Notes under the pieces: model-generated
Seen by the model: the letters and a program-made list of their open reading frames with translations, nothing else
Database searches by the model: none
What the model was told of the DNA's origin: nothing
Assembly: GCF_036373705.1 (NCBI RefSeq)
Contig: NW_027102664.1
Coordinates: forward strand, 62,001-126,000
Origin: Amia ocellicauda
Taxonomy: Eukaryota > Chordata > Actinopteri > Amiiformes > Amiidae
DNA: 64,000 nt
Direction of reading: 5' to 3'
Translations under genes and position numbers: made by a program
Shown here: positions 40,651 through 54,543 of the stretch, piece after piece
Numbering within the stretch: the stretch's first letter is position 1
Layout: each line of letters opens with the position of its first letter

Positions 40651-41330
40651 CTCTTATGTAGTTGAAGGCGCAGTATAGCTCTCATAGTCTGGTGGTGACG
40701 GAAGACCACCAGCCGTTTGAACAAGCCATTCAGCATCACCTTGTTGGGTTAAGTGCAGGCACTGTCAGAGCGCAGGGCGTCCTGCCTTTGAAAGAGTTTC
40801 CGAAGTGTCCTGATGTGCCCTTAAGCAATGCCAAACAGGTCTGTGAAAATGGCATCCTTTCGCGGCACTTCAGACGCCATCTCACAGTCTAGCCGACCTG
40901 AAACGCCTGAGCCTGTTTTACCAGCAGGCTCCAACGGTAACCGTTTGAAGCAAGAGGCGGCGTTGTCAGTTTCTGTAGTGTAGCGGTTATCACATTTGCC
41001 TAACGCGCGAAAGGTCCCCGGTTCGAAACCGGGTGGAAACAGCCTGCTTTGGGCCGGCCCTTTTCGTCCTGCTTGCCCTCGTGGTTCCCCTCAGGCGGTG
41101 GGTGGCTTTTCTTCATTGGAGTGCCCGAAATCGGTGCTCTCAGAGCGTCCGTCCGTCGACAGGTTGAAATTGTAAACGCTGGTGTAGCCACTTTTAATTA
41201 AAATCTGATGATGATGATGATGATGTTGTTGTTGTTGTTCTTGTTGTTCTTGTTGTCGTCGTAGTCGCCGTCATTATTATTGTTAAAGTAAAGCAGTAGT
41301 TAGATTTGTTGCTACCGTAAGGTGTAGAAG
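40651..41330 (+). repeat. Host spacer 3, tRNA-Val repeat monomer
   Basis: A single monomer with one tRNA and a GAT/GTT microsatellite at about 41207-41255. It begins and ends at the same points as spacer 1. No protein gene seen. Confidence 0.88.
40969..41041 (+). tRNA. tRNA-Val (AAC), weakened stems
   Basis: Anticodon loop CTAACGC. The acceptor reads GTTTCTG against TGGAAAC, with two G-T wobbles, and the anticodon stem TTTGC/GCGAA has one more. All could still pair, but this copy and its twin at 56925 are the most eroded. Confidence 0.82.
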
Positions 41331-43343
41331 ACAACAGTTGGTATGGCGTGTGATATCAAAACATTCAGAATACTTTTAACCTATATAATTTATAAGCTTT
41401 GTAAAATAAACCCAAATATCTCTTTTGCGGGGATAAACGCTGTTCTGAGTAGTTTGTGACTTGTTTAATACCAAACAAAGCATCGCTATAAAAAAAAAAA
41501 AAAAAATCACTGTAAAAGCGCTAGTTATTTTTGATCTTTATAGTTATTTTCTAGGCTCAGGTTGTTTTTTAGCGCTTATAAAGGCCTGAAATATTCTTAG
41601 TGGTTGTTGACTATAGGTCTTGATGCTTAAAAATGTTTTTTTGAGAGACCAAAAGGTTCTAATAAAAGTTTAGAGTAGAGAGGAGAGAGATCGTCTCCAT
41701 CTTGGTTTCTATTTGAAATTTGATGCAGTGTCATTTTATTGGTTGGTTTTGATATGTTAATTGGTAACAGGGTGGCACAAAGGCCAGACCAGAACAATGC
41801 CTTACAAACAGATCCGGCATGTGGCCATCAGTATAAGTATGAAGGTCTGGTCTTCAGCTCGACAGACTCATACTGACCTTTCGATTTAAGACTAAAGATC
41901 AACAATGTCCGGAAACAACATCAGCGATTCGATTTAAACAAGTTTTTAGGCAAGTCTTCAGATTATTTTCATTGACTCAGAGCGTGTTGTGTGCATGTAT
42001 TGTAAATAAGGCTATAACATCTGTTTTAAGTTCTGTAAAATTATTTTTCAACCAGTCAACAGGAGTTAATTCCCAACGCTGAGGAGATCATCTGGAACAA
42101 CGACGGTAAGATTTTTGTGTTTGCGCTCATGGGTTCTTATGCATGGGTGTGTGTGGTTTTGAAGCGGCTCATTAGAGTTATGAAAACGTTTTAATATATA
42201 TTAATGCCGGTCTCTTTAATTACACAGAAACTATCGAAAGGCCTGTGATTAATGTCTCCGAGGATCGACCAAGAGAAGTGGTTGTCCCTAGACAGGCTGT
42301 CTGCCGACCGGGTAAGAACTAAACCCCTGTTTGTTTGTATAACGTTTCTGTAAGATGTTTGAGTCCAGTTTTGTTAATTTTAAAAAATTATCCTGTCTAA
42401 CAGTATTAAGAAACGTGGTTCGAGACAACGAAAGGCCTTCCACATCGAGGGCTTGTTTCGTTTTACCTTCGAGAACCGTAACCTTTCAAGAATCTGAAAG
42501 GCCGTTAGCCCCGGTATCTGATAGCTGTGAGTATATGTCTGCAGCCTGTAAGAGGTTAAAGCTTTTTATAAAGCGGTGTGGTTAAAGGTTAAACATGTCT
42601 CTTACCTTCACAGCGGTGCAAAAAGCTAAACCAGCCGAAAAACATAAGAAACGATTATTCTGTGGAGGTAAGTAAGATCTTTCAAACTTTAATGTTTTTA
42701 AAAGGGCTTTGTTTGCCCGTTGATGGCTAATATTTAAGCGATGGGTGACCGTTTCCTGTAGGGCGGGGGGTTCTGGGAAAGATCTTTAGAAGTCCGGACA
42801 GGTCTATGCTTGTTTCTGGGGAACGTGTTTAGAAATGACCGATTGCCGTACCGTCTGGTTAGGAAGTAAAGACGTCCGAAAGGGTTTAGTAAGTTGTTTG
42901 GCTTATCTCCCGCTATTATACTTCTGTTTTAAAGTGGTTGTAGGAAAAGGCTTGAAGGTGTTCATTGTATTTAATATTTAAACAGATCGTGAAAACGTTT
43001 GTGAAACAGGAAGTCCCGGGATCAGGAAGCGTTTACACTTGGAAGGTTCGTTTAAAAATGAAATGTTGTTGTGTGTGTGTGTGTTTTATTAACAATATTA
43101 CAGTTTTTAAAGAAACATTTAAGAAACAGTTTATTTACAGCGGCTTCTCTGTTTTACATTTATTATCAAGTCCTAATAAATATATTGTCTGTAAATAATA
43201 AGGCGTTGTAGTGAATGTCTAAGGCTATTTTCAAAGGTCTAAAAAAGCTAAAGGTTTTGAATGTCCTGGACATGTTGTTTTAAGTTTGATTTCTGTCACC
43301 GTTTAAAGATGTAAATGTAATGTATATTTTTATTCTTCCCAAG
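41331..43343 (+). promoter_or_regulatory. Left-end leader region (copy 4)
   Basis: TATA-like element and exon-like blocks as in copy 2, with which it shares block variants. Confidence 0.5.
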
Positions 43344-43945
43344 ACTCTTGGGATAGTCATTCTGTGGATGAGCTATTGAGGACAATTACCCCGTCTAAGT
43401 GGGTTCAAACATCTTCCCCGGTGAGATCACCGAGAGGATCCCCCACGGTGGTCTTGGAGACCCCCCAACATCTACTCAGGCCACAGCCTTCTGGGGGTAA
43501 TTCAACACCCCAGATTCAGCCCGCCGCATTGTCGGGCGGAACAAATACAGGCATCCAACAACCTCAGGGGTCGCCGTCAGTCAGGGCTGACACACCACCC
43601 AACGACGGCCTGGTTTCAACATCGTCCCCCCAGACCCGTTTCTTGGCTACAGAAACGCGGAACAGTACCCCGCGCTTGGCCAGGGTGTCACCGCAAAGGC
43701 CTTCTTGGTCTCCGTCCATGAGTATACGCTCGCTCCCTGCCTCCTTCGACCGAGATTTACCGGAGCGACCATCCTTTGAAGCTGAGCCAGGCCACCAGCC
43801 CCCGGAGCTACTTCCTGAAGGTCGGCATGAGTTGCTACATACTTTGTTACAAAATCAAAGACTTGTGTTAGTGGGGCAAAACCTGGTGATAGAGAGCCAA
43901 AACACCCTTATTAATACCCTTACTAACGAATTGTACCGTATTTAA
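43344..43945 (+). CDS. Pro/Ser-rich protein, probable last exon (copy 4)
   Basis: Open frame, very close to copy 2. Confidence 0.55.
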
Positions 43946-44011
43946 TGTTTTAATAGACACAAAACGCCTTACTATTGTGGGTTGTTGGAAAAATAAAAAA
44001 TAAATTAAAAA

Positions 44012-47000
44012 ATGTCCTGACTTGGTAAAAGAACTCACAAACTAAAGGATTATGAACAAGCTAGGGCCCCAAAAAGACCTTCCCGAGAGAACATCTCCGG
44101 CCCTGTTGTGAACTCCTCTGATGTCCCAATGAACCTGGAACTATTACAAATGATAAATGATTTAAATAACCCCCAATTACCACCAATAGAATGTGAATTA
44201 ACAGACTTACCGGTGAACCCCGACCTGTTACAGATGGTCAATGATCTAAATAACCACCTCCCACCGGTAGCGCTTATAGAGGTTCACCCCCTAGTTCACC
44301 CCGATTTGTTTGAAATGGTGGAGGCTTTGGAGGAGCTACCCCTACCAAATTCTGCCCCTATTATAAATGATTTGAGACAATTAGAACACAGGATGGCGGC
44401 AGAAGCAGCCATCACTATAGAGGAGGGTCTTGACATTAACCGGTTGGATATCTTTGAAGGACTTTTACAGGCTGTAAATGAGCCTCCTCAAAAAGGGGGT
44501 TTTGTAGATGTCAGCAGTGGGGGTGTTCGGAATGTGGAGGGTTCTGAGACTGATAAGGCTGTGGAGGACATGCTCTGTGAGAATGTAGGGGGTGAAGGCT
44601 TTGTTCAAAATGATGATGTGTCCAAGAGTACCAGTGATCCCGTGATTATAGATAGACCGGCCTATAACAATTTTGAAATGATTCAGCGTTTTAATTTTGC
44701 AGAACTTTTAAATTGTGACAATTATGCAGAAATATTTGTCAACATACACGAGGCCTTGCAGAAAATGCTTGAACAGGTTGCTGAAAGGGTCAGACCTCGA
44801 GATGTTGTACAGTTAGAACTCAGAGGGGATGATTTGTTTAGCAACCTATCTGTAATGCTGAGTGGAGATAATTTAGACGTCTGGCTAAAATCGAAGCGTT
44901 ATTGCAAAGTAACGCAGCCATCTTAGCTGATGAAAGTCTGTCTCTGGTAATGAATGTGGTTCGTAACCCTGAGGGTGGGGCGCTTAGAAGACTGTCGAAA
45001 TGCTTGAAGAACGACATAATTAGGACCAAGCTCAGGCAATTAGTGGTGAGTTCCAGTGGGGACAATAAGCTCTGTTTTGCTTACAGTTTAATAAAACTAC
45101 TCACCCCCGACATGCCTGAACCCCAAGCTCTGCAAGAGGCTTTAATGCTTCATCAGAGGGCCGGCTTAAACTCTCAACAGATGGTTGCCTTTTCAGACAT
45201 CACCAAGTTTGAGGAGTTGTTGTCTTTAAAAATTGTTGTGTGGTTCCGTTGTGAGGTAAAGGAAAGTATTTGTGAAATTTCAGACACATCCTGAAACCCA
45301 TACACAGACACTGTTTCTCTTCCTAAGTGATAGTCATTACTTTGGAATAAAGAGTTTGACGGCTTTTTTGGGTTGTTCGTATGTTTGTCATTGGTGTTAT
45401 AAGGCCTTCAATGATAAGCTTAAGCACCGCTGTGACGGTTACTGTAACGTCTGTTTCAATCCGCAATGTCGTAAGGGTTTGGCCCCTACCATCCGATGTA
45501 AAGATTGCTTAAGGATTTGTCTCTCAGCGTTCTGTTTTTCCGAGCATAAGGTACAGAGGGCCGCTGCTGAGAGGGGTTAAAAAATGGAGTTATTGTGATC
45601 AAACTAAATGTTGCCCGCAGTGTTGCCTCCAGTACCGTTTTCATGAGGTTAAACCACACAAATGTCTGGAGCCGAGATGCAGGATCTGTAATGCTGATTT
45701 AACCCCGGGGTCCGAACACCAGTGCTTTATTCAGCCGGTTAAAAAGGAGCCGCCGCACAACTGGTATGTCTTTTTTGATTTTGAATGCCGGCAAGAAAAC
45801 GGGGTCCACGTTGCTAATTATATACACTGTATTGACATGTTGGATCGTGAGTGGTCAGCTAGCGGTGAGAGTTGTGTCAGGGATTTCTTTACGCGGTATC
45901 GAGGTCCAAAATACCTCAATTACACATTTATTGCCCACAATGCTAAGGGTTATGATTCTTACATTTTGATGAAGTATCTGGTGGAAAATGGGGTGACCCC
46001 AAAAATAATAGCTCAGGGTAGCAAGATCATGTGTTTCACCGACGAAGCTTTCAACTAACGTTACATAGACTTGTTAAATTTCCTCCCCATGAAATTGAGC
46101 GCTTTGCCTAAGGCTCTGGGTTTTGAGGCTCAGAAGAAAGGTTGGTTCTGCCATTTTTTTAATACTAAGGACACTCAAAATTATCAAGGGTCCTACCCGC
46201 CCGCCTCTTATTATGGGGTTGATACTATGATGTCTCATGAGAGGGAGGAATTCTTTAAATGGTACAATACGGTTAAGGGAGGTGTTTTTGATTTCCGAGA
46301 AGAGATGGCCGCTTATTATAAAAATGATGTGGTGATCCTTAAAGAAGCCTGTGTGCGTTTCCGCGCCGAGGTTATCAACACATCGGGTCTCAACCCTTTG
46401 CAAAGTGTGACCATAGCGTCTCTCTGCATGAAAATGTATCGGTCCAATTTCTTGCAGAAAAACACTATAGCGGTCACCACTTCTGACAACTATCGTGCTA
46501 GACAAAAGAACTTTTCGACTGTCTTCATACAGTGGGTGGAATACCTGAGTGCCCGGGATAACATCTTCATCAGACATGCTTTAAATCAAGGGGAAGTAAA
46601 AATGGGGCCTTACTACTTAGACGGTTTTAGCGACGTGTCCGGGCGGCGTACCGCTTATGAGTTTGCCGGTTGTATTTACCATGGCTGTCCTCAGTGCTTC
46701 GACCCAAACACCTTTAACCCCGTAACACTAAAACTCTGCGGTGATATGTACTATGATTTCCAGGAACGAATTGAAACTTTAAAAAACACCTATGGTTTGA
46801 ACGTGCTGGTGATTTGGGAACACGAGTGGACGACCCTGAAGCAACAGGATGCGGGGGTACAACGGTTTATGGAAACCTTGGACTTTCCTGAATGTCTAGA
46901 GCCCCGGGATGCGTTATTTGGGGGTTGTACCAATGCCCTCTGTTTACATTATGAGGTAAAGGAGGGTGAGAGAGTAGATTACTATGATTTCACCAGTCTG

Positions 47001-48241
47001 TACCCTTATGTCAACAAGACCAAAATGTACCCGGTGGGGCGTCCAACCATTGTTTATCGTGACTTTCTCGAAATCGGACATTACTTTAGTTTGATCAAAG
47101 TCACCATGTACCCTCCTCGCGAGCTGTTCTTACCCGTGTTGCCTTACAGGTGTTCGGGAAAATTGATGTTCCCTCTGTGTAGAACGTGTGTGGAAACTGA
47201 AAATCAAACTACCTCTTGTCTGCACAGTGATGAAGAGAGAGCGCTGACGGGTGTCTGGTGTAGCATTGAGCTTGACAAGGCGGTGGAGAAAGGTTACAGA
47301 GTCGGTAAGGTGTATGAGGTTTGGCATTTTTCTGAAAAAACTGATACTCTTTTTGCTGATTACATTATGACCCATCTGAAAGGGAAACAGGAGGCATCGG
47401 GCTATCCCTCATGGTGTGTTGACTCCGCGGCCAAAGAGCGATACGTTCAGCAATATTTTGAAAAGGAAGGGATCCGTCTAGAGCCGGGGAACATAACTGT
47501 AAACCCCGCCAAGAGACAAATGTCCAAACTGATTTTAAACAGTCTGTGGGGTAAGTTTGGGGAAAGAAATTACCGTCTAAACACAACCTTGATTAAAACC
47601 CCTGAACTGTTCATAGAATTTATGTTTTCCAAACAACATGCAGTATCACACTTTCAATTCTTAAATGACCACGTGGCACAGGTCCAGTGGAGGGCCCCTA
47701 AAGATTTCCCCACCAAACAGGGGAACGTTAATGTTTTCATAGCGGTTTTTACCACGGCTTACGCCCGGCTTGAACTGTACAACTTAATGGATCAGTTGCA
47801 GGAACGCACGCTCTATCATGATACTGACTCTGTAATCTTTGTCACCAGGCCAGGGGATTGGGTCCCTCCCCTCGGGGACTACCTTGGGGAGTTAACGAGC
47901 GAACTAGATCCTCAGGACCACATAGTGGAGTTTGTTTCAGGGGGTCCTAAGACTTACGCATACAGAACGGCTGCGGGTAAGACCTGTATGAAAGTTAAGG
48001 GTTTCACTCTGAACCATTGTAACAACAAGCTCATTAACATCAAGTCTCTGACGACCCTGGTAGAAAGTTTTGTAACGAGAAAGACGCGCCTCCTCGTGAG
48101 ATTATTACAGCCGGAAATCAGATCTATCGCAATAAAAAGGGGTACACGTTGGAAAATAGATCACTAAACAAACGGTTCAGAGTGGTGTACAATAAAAGAG
48201 TGTTGAAGACTGATTATACCACTCTGCCTTATGGATATTAG
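44012..48241 (+). pseudogene. Protein-primed DNA polymerase B (copy 4, broken)
   Basis: All exonuclease and polymerase motifs are readable. About four or five breaks, largely shared with copy 3. The N-terminal triple segment (LLQMxNDLNN) is kept. Confidence 0.92.
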
Positions 48242-48902
48242 CGGTGGTTTTGATAACAGACTTCAACACCCTTTCTCCTGTATTATAGCCGGTCCCTCCA
48301 ATTCGGGGAAGAGCTATCTTATAAAGAACATCATAGAAGATGTGGACGCAACCGTGTCCCAAGCTCTTGACAACATAGTGTGGTGTTACTCTTGCTGGCA
48401 ACCTCTCTACGATGATTTGGCTTCGAAAAAAAATAATCTGAAATTTGTGCAAGGTCTCCCCGCCTCGTTGTGTGGCGATGACTTGTTCCCGCCCGGTCAA
48501 ACTAACCTAGTGATCCTTGATGACCTGATGGAGCAGGCCGGTGACAACAGTGAAGTGGAAAAAGCTTTCACAAAGTACACTCATCATAGGAATTAAAGTA
48601 TTATTTATTTAGTTAAAAATCTATTTTTTCAAGGTAAAAAAAGCCGCACTATTAATTTATATGCCAATTATATAATTCTTTTTAAAAACCCCAGAGATAA
48701 ACTACAGGTCACCGTCTTGGCTCGTCAAATGTACCCTAACCAGACCAAGTTCTTTTTGGAGGCATTTGAGGATGCCACCAAAAAACCCTACGGGTACTTG
48801 ATTGCGAAATTAAATGCACAAACCCCAGAAGACTTTCGCCTAAGAACAGGTTTGTGCCCGCACGATTGGCCGGCAGTCTATGTGCTAAAGAAAAGGAAAT
48901 AA
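48231..48902 (+). pseudogene. Packaging ATPase (copy 4, broken)
   Basis: Walker A and B present; about one or two breaks. Confidence 0.88.
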
Positions 48903-48908
48903 ATAAGA

Positions 48909-49244
48909 ATGTCTGTTCGGATTAAAAGAAATCTGCCGCTTTTGCAAATGTTATTTGAGGGGAGCCCGCGCCATAGGAAAGCTGTGCTGGCAGGGGCCCC
49001 CTCGGATTTGATCGAGACCCTGTGTGAAATAGCTTTTAACATCTTACGCGGTAATATACCCCTAACCCCTTCTCAACATTCTAAACTCAAAAAACAAAAA
49101 GCGGTTATCAAGATCATCGCTAATAAGAAGTATTCTATTAAAAGAAAAAGAAAGAAGATTAATCAAACCGGGGGTTTTATAGGACCGCTGTTGAGCATAG
49201 CCGTGCCTTTCCTAACCAGTCTTCTAGCTTCCAGAGTGGGTTAA
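48909..49244 (+). CDS. Small basic protein (copy 4)
   Basis: Whole 111-residue frame with one private substitution relative to copies 2 and 3. Confidence 0.65.
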   Translation: MSVRIKRNLPLLQMLFEGSPRHRKAVLAGAPSDLIETLCEIAFNILRGNIPLTPSQHSKLKKQKAVIKIIANKKYSIKRKRKKINQTGGFIGPLLSIAVPFLTSLLASRVG

Positions 49245-49246
49245 TA

Positions 49247-49990
49247 ATGGAATATGCTCAGAAAATTTTTTTGATCCCTCAGGAGCAGCTTGAGAAACTG
49301 AGAAAAAATGTTGTCGGGCCAGAGCCCATTAGACAAACGGCCGAAAACAACCTGGACTCTGAAATGAAAGCTATACAGGCCAGGGCCGATTTAAATCAGT
49401 ATTCCAAAGCCCAGTTGTATACCAACACGTTACAGCGCTACCTCCGTCTGGTTAGACAGGGTGAAAAAGATCAAAACATTTTAACTTTAACCATGGCCTC
49501 TCAAGAAAATGGTTCTGGGGCTGATGCGGGGGGAACGGTTGATAAAGATGTTGCGGTGACCGAACCTGTAGAGAGTTCAGAGGGAGATGTTGTAACGGAT
49601 GTTTTGAGAAACATGCCGGCCAGAAGCAAAAGACATGCACAATATATCCTGCACAAAATGGTTCAGAAACTGCGGGTAACGGCTTGGAATGAACAGGGTG
49701 AATTTGTTTTTAAAGGACAACTGATCAAAGGTTCACACATGTTTGATTTGTTGAAGAGTGTCACTAGCACTAATAAGGTACCCGATAGTCGCCGACCTGT
49801 AGGCTGGAATGCTTTCCTACAGGCGATGGCCTGTCTGAACATGCCCCAATCAACAGTTCCTAACCAGGAAACGCGACAAAAAATCCGTCTGTGTAAAGAG
49901 GTGGAGCCTGATCTGACTCCGATATCTCATTACTCTGTCCGTGCTGAGCGACCATCCTCAGGATCTATCCATCGTTGGGAAGCTTATTAA
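49247..49990 (+). CDS. 247-residue putative minor virion protein (copy 4)
   Basis: Whole frame, nearly identical to copy 3. Confidence 0.6.
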   Translation: MEYAQKIFLIPQEQLEKLRKNVVGPEPIRQTAENNLDSEMKAIQARADLNQYSKAQLYTNTLQRYLRLVRQGEKDQNILTLTMASQENGSGADAGGTVDKDVAVTEPVESSEGDVVTDVLRNMPARSKRHAQYILHKMVQKLRVTAWNEQGEFVFKGQLIKGSHMFDLLKSVTSTNKVPDSRRPVGWNAFLQAMACLNMPQSTVPNQETRQKIRLCKEVEPDLTPISHYSVRAERPSSGSIHRWEAY

Positions 49991-50169
49991 TCTCATGTTT
50001 TTATTTGTCTCCCCTGTAAATAATGACCCGACAAACAATTTTTTATTTTTATTTTTTATTTTTCAAATGTTGTACATTTATTTATACCATAACCCCTGCT
50101 TTGTATAAGAATTGTGTTGAATAAAAACAAAACTAATGATTCAAAGGCTGTTTTCATTATTTTTTCACC
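49991..50169. terminator. Convergent 3' region (copy 4)
   Basis: AT-rich gap with aataaa near 50122 on plus and TTTATT runs for minus-strand transcripts. Confidence 0.5.
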
Positions 50170-50742
50170 TTAACACGCATGACATCTTTTAAAATCCTCA
50201 CAAGAACACCCCATCTGTATACACGGCTGGCTAGGGTCGTAAGTCATTGTGTTATAAGGGGGGGTCCACAGTGTCCTGACAAACTCTGCCACTTTTTTAT
50301 CATTTTGGCCTAAATCCTCACTGTACAAGGCCATAATATCGGGGTATGACCTTCCTTTAGATCTATGATATAAGAAAAACACACAGTGTTGACCACAAGT
50401 GAAGGTCTGAAGACTTTGTACTTGACGACCGCTGTAAATGGTTTCTTGACAGTTGTTGAGCAGAAAGTTATTGATCTTCCGAGGGAAAGGTCTGAAATCC
50501 GGGGGGTTTGCATAGGAATCAAAAAATTCACCACGGTGGTCCTCCCTTAGATAAATAGCCAGCCAATGTTCTCCGGGCATATTTTTAGGGTGTGTGTTGA
50601 TTATGTACATTGCAGGTAAATTCTTGATCTTAAATTTAGGCAGCTGATCGCAGGTGTAGACTCCTTGAAACAGTTTCCGTGAGCTGGCCAGGGCATTCAT
50701 GATGTGGTTGAGCTCTCTGGTGTTCATTTTAATAATAATCAT
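50170..50742 (-). CDS. Adenain-like protease (copy 4)
   Basis: Whole 190-residue frame, identical in protein sequence to copy 3. Confidence 0.88.
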   Translation of the reverse strand: MIIIKMNTRELNHIMNALASSRKLFQGVYTCDQLPKFKIKNLPAMYIINTHPKNMPGEHWLAIYLREDHRGEFFDSYANPPDFRPFPRKINNFLLNNCQETIYSGRQVQSLQTFTCGQHCVFFLYHRSKGRSYPDIMALYSEDLGQNDKKVAEFVRTLWTPPYNTMTYDPSQPCIQMGCSCEDFKRCHAC

Positions 50743-52010
50743 ACATAACGTTTCTCCTCTGATTCACCTCAATAATGTTGTCAAACACTGCATACACGAC
50801 CATATTTACAGTGCGTGGTAGAGGCTGCTTGAAACGCATCTCCAAACGCATATTGCCCGTCTTCATCAGTGAAAAATGTTGTCCACACTCTTCGTCAGGG
50901 GTCAGGTTGAAACCGTACAGGGTGTAACCGCTGCAGTATTCCCGGCGATCGATCAGCAGAGTTTGATCCTTGAGATGGCGACCCGTAGCCAGTACTAGAC
51001 TGTCATATTCACGAACCGCATTGCCGTTTTCAAAGTCAGGTTGAAAAGGTCTGGATGGAACCTGCACACCATCGACGTACAACGCTATAAATTCCGCGTT
51101 ATAATGTTTAAAGTTAAAGGGGTTCTTGTTGTAAACCCCGGTAAATGCATCATTATCTTCGAGACCTATAATAACCTGTTTTGGGAGCTGTCCTAGAAAC
51201 AGATTTTCCTGGTTCATCACCCGTGTCCCTGCGGGGATACTGTGGACTTTCATATAGACTCTTTCGATCGGGTACTTGGCGTTTGCCGTCATTAACGCCT
51301 GCGCGTGTCCTAGTTTAACCGCCGGGGAGACGGACACTTTTTTCACAAACAGCGAGGCCGATAATATGGTCAGTTTATATTTTTCAGTATCAGGGGTCAT
51401 CAGACAAAAAGCACTTTTACTACGGATCATTTTAATTTTAATGTCTACCCCGTTGAGCATGAGTTTTTCTTGGAAAAATATGTCTGCATGGATATGCCCC
51501 ATTAGCTCAAAGGTCCTCCCTTCTGTTGAAGAGGCCGTTCTTTTTTGCAAACCCTTATTGAGTCCCTCTGGATCCTTGTCGTCCATAGCTTCCGGGATGT
51601 CTTTGAAGAAAGGCTGAACTGTTTGCTTAGGGTCTCCTCATTATAATTAAGGATACACTCCATCATGGCTCTATAGGGGTAAGTATTGCTGCTTTGACTA
51701 ATGAGCCGATCTCCCAGGGTCACATCCACCTGTGAAAATTGATGACCCCAGCGTTGGCCGTCTTCTCGATTGCATCGCCATCCTAATCAGTCACTTTACA
51801 GTTAATTAAAATAAATGTGTTTTTCAAATCAATATAATCCTCGCCATTGCCAGCTATAAAAAACTCCAGAGGGGCCATGTCTGAAATTGCAGAAAGAGGG
51901 GGAATCTCTACATATATGATCTTATCTATACTCGTTTGAGTGTATGGAACTGTAAACAGATCCAGTTCTGATTTGACGCATTCTTCCGATAGACTGTGGA
52001 CAAAAGACAT
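50729..52010 (-). pseudogene. Major capsid protein (copy 4, broken)
   Basis: About three breaks, the same state as copy 3. Confidence 0.9.
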
Positions 52011-52012
52011 GT

Positions 52013-52501
52013 TTAAAAGATGTATCCTGAGGCTCTATTTTTCTTTCTTTGAGACTTTCTTTTTGCAGGTTTTTTCTTGTGCTGCTTCCTTCTCCGAGTG
52101 TTTCCACGATATGTTGGAGAATGAGAGATTCTTCGTTTTTTGTTAGCCACGGATCTTCGTCGCCCTGGTGGACACATGCTGTTTCTTCTTTTACCCCCCC
52201 TCCTCGCCATTACCATGAGACCCGAACCCTCCTGATGCTCATGGCTAGCTGCCCGGTTCATAACATTGGTGAACACGTCACTAACAATATTTTTAGCCGC
52301 TGATTTCAAGTGGGGTCTGGCTATAGCAAAGCCTCTCTTAAGCAGGGGTACGGCCATTCTAAAGAGACCATGAAAGAGTCCTCCTAGACCGGCGCCATAC
52401 ATTGTGGGGGCTCCTACAAAACCGGGCAAGCCGTTCCCGGCTTGCATCTTGTAATAATCCACATAGGCGCTAGGATCTACATAACCCCTCGAGGTAGCCA
52501 T
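52013..52501 (-). CDS. Protein VI-like basic virion protein (copy 4)
   Basis: Whole frame, protein identical to copies 1 and 3. Confidence 0.7.
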   Translation of the reverse strand: MATSRGYVDPSAYVDYYKMQAGNGLPGFVGAPTMYGAGLGGLFHGLFRMAVPLLKRGFAIARPHLKSAAKNIVSDVFTNVMNRAASHEHQEGSGLMVMARRGGKRRNSMCPPGRRRSVANKKRRISHSPTYRGNTRRRKQHKKKPAKRKSQRKKNRASGYIF

Positions 52502-52502
52502 T

Positions 52503-53235
52503 TTAATAATGTACAAACTGTTTCAGGGGTCGAAAATGTAGTTTGACAATAACTTTACTGAAGCGGAAGGGTACGTTGATATTCTGATCCGATTTTACTT
52601 CGATCGTGATGTTGTCAAATTGGGTCTTTGAGACTGGTACGTAGTGTGGCTTGTCATAAGTAATTGTGACCATGTCATTGCTTTTACCTTTAATAAGTAC
52701 ATTTCTCAAAAGGGGGACATAACTATCCCCGACCCTCTGGTGGGTTATGATATCCGTATACACATAAAGAGTGTAAAAGCCGCCCCACCACTTCTGAGAA
52801 CCTGCTCTCTGTGTCAGAATAGATCCCAAATATACGCCCCAGTTGGCCGCTGGTTTGAATGCTAATACCTGGTTTTGACACCTTGTACACTCTGTTTTTA
52901 ATAGGGTTGTAATATAGCTTGATGTTGGGGGTGCCTTCTGAGAACTGTTTATGCATCTCATCTAATATTTTATCCACATTGTCATAATAACCTCCTTGTA
53001 TCGTGAATGTCCATTGACTCTTTTTAACATCATCAAAAATGGCGAAGGTGGCATCCTTATCTTGTAAAACAGCCCAAGTGTAAGGATACTGTATTTCCGC
53101 CAACCCCACTTCCCACGACCCCCTTAGATCTATAGATTTTCCAAATTGTACCGTGTAACTGGATATTTCATTTTTAGGGTATATATCGAGAGAGGCGTTA
53201 CTGGGTAGAGTCACGTAGAAGCCTCCTGATTCCAT
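52503..53235 (-). pseudogene. Minor capsid protein (copy 4, broken)
   Basis: Single jelly-roll gene with about one break. Confidence 0.85.
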
Positions 53236-53281
53236 CTTGAGTATCGAAAGTAATGCCCACAACACACCCGCGGGCAAGTTG

Positions 53282-54389
53282 TTATAAGGATTGAATATCG
53301 CAAACCTGTTGTTCCGGGACCCAACTATTGAACTTTTCAGGCCATCCAAGCCATTTCATCAACACATATTTTTTCCGGTTCTGGGTTTTTTAAGCTAATA
53401 TCTTTTCAACTCTGTATACACTGTCTTTACCCACAATAAGTTTTTGTAACTCAGCTTCGTAAAACGTTCCTTCTATATTCTCCCCGTCATAGTCTTTTAA
53501 CCGGTACACGGGTGGGTCTCTAGCCAACTGTTCGGTAACTGTAAAATATTCGTCAGAAAATGTTTCTTCATAACCATTGGCAAAAGTACTCCTTAGCTTT
53601 GAAACGCGAACCACATCACCGATGTTGAACTTATAAGTAGTTTTTCCCTTCTTAATAAATGGTCCGTATAATTTTTTATAGACCTTAAAAGAATTACTTT
53701 GATCAACATCTATAGGCTTCATTTTAATACTGGTGTGATACCCTTGGTTGTAAGCATCGATAAAATCCTGAACTTTATCAAAATACTTGAACGTGTTGAC
53801 CGCTGTAAAATATCTCCACATTTTGGTCTTTATGGTGCGGTTAAACCTCTCCACTACCGATGCCCTAAGCTCATTACCGGTGGTGAAATGATGTATTTTG
53901 TGTCTCTTCAGTAGATTCTGAAATTCTCTGTTGAGAAACTCTTTTCCTTTATCAGTCTGCAGTTTTTTAGGACATCGACCCTTGGACAATATATCCTCAA
54001 AGGCCCTTGTGACCGCCCGACCTGTTTTATTATGTAGAATGCGAGCCCAGGCATATTTTGATAACACATCGATACACATCAACATCAATTTGTGACCATT
54101 GTTATGTTTTGATAAATTTGACATATCGACTAGATCCATTTGCCATTGTGAGTCTGTCAGTTGCATATACGCGGTTTCTTTTAAACTTAATCCTGAGAGG
54201 TTTATGAAAGGTATAGGCGTCTTGTTCCCGTAACCATTCTGAAACAACCACAACATTAACCTTCACTCCGGCCTCAGCGAGTCCTCTTTGAAAACCCTTC
54301 TTACCCGCCAAACCCCCAATCTTGGCTGGGTTGTAGTATAGTTCCTGCATTTGGGGAGCTTGCCGAGTCATTCTGTCAAATAACCACAC
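53282..54389 (-). pseudogene. Chromodomain integrase (copy 4, broken)
   Basis: Core and chromodomain recognisable; about two breaks. Confidence 0.88.
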
Positions 54390-54543
54390 AGACCCACACT
54401 ATGCGCAAAGTTTTTATACAAGGTTTTTTATTCAACTTCAGGAGAGCAGATACCCCTTTTAAGACATTTGAGAAAAGTATAACATACACAACAATTTTTT
54501 CTACGGTCCAGACAAAAAGAAATCAGATGATTGGTTACTTGAT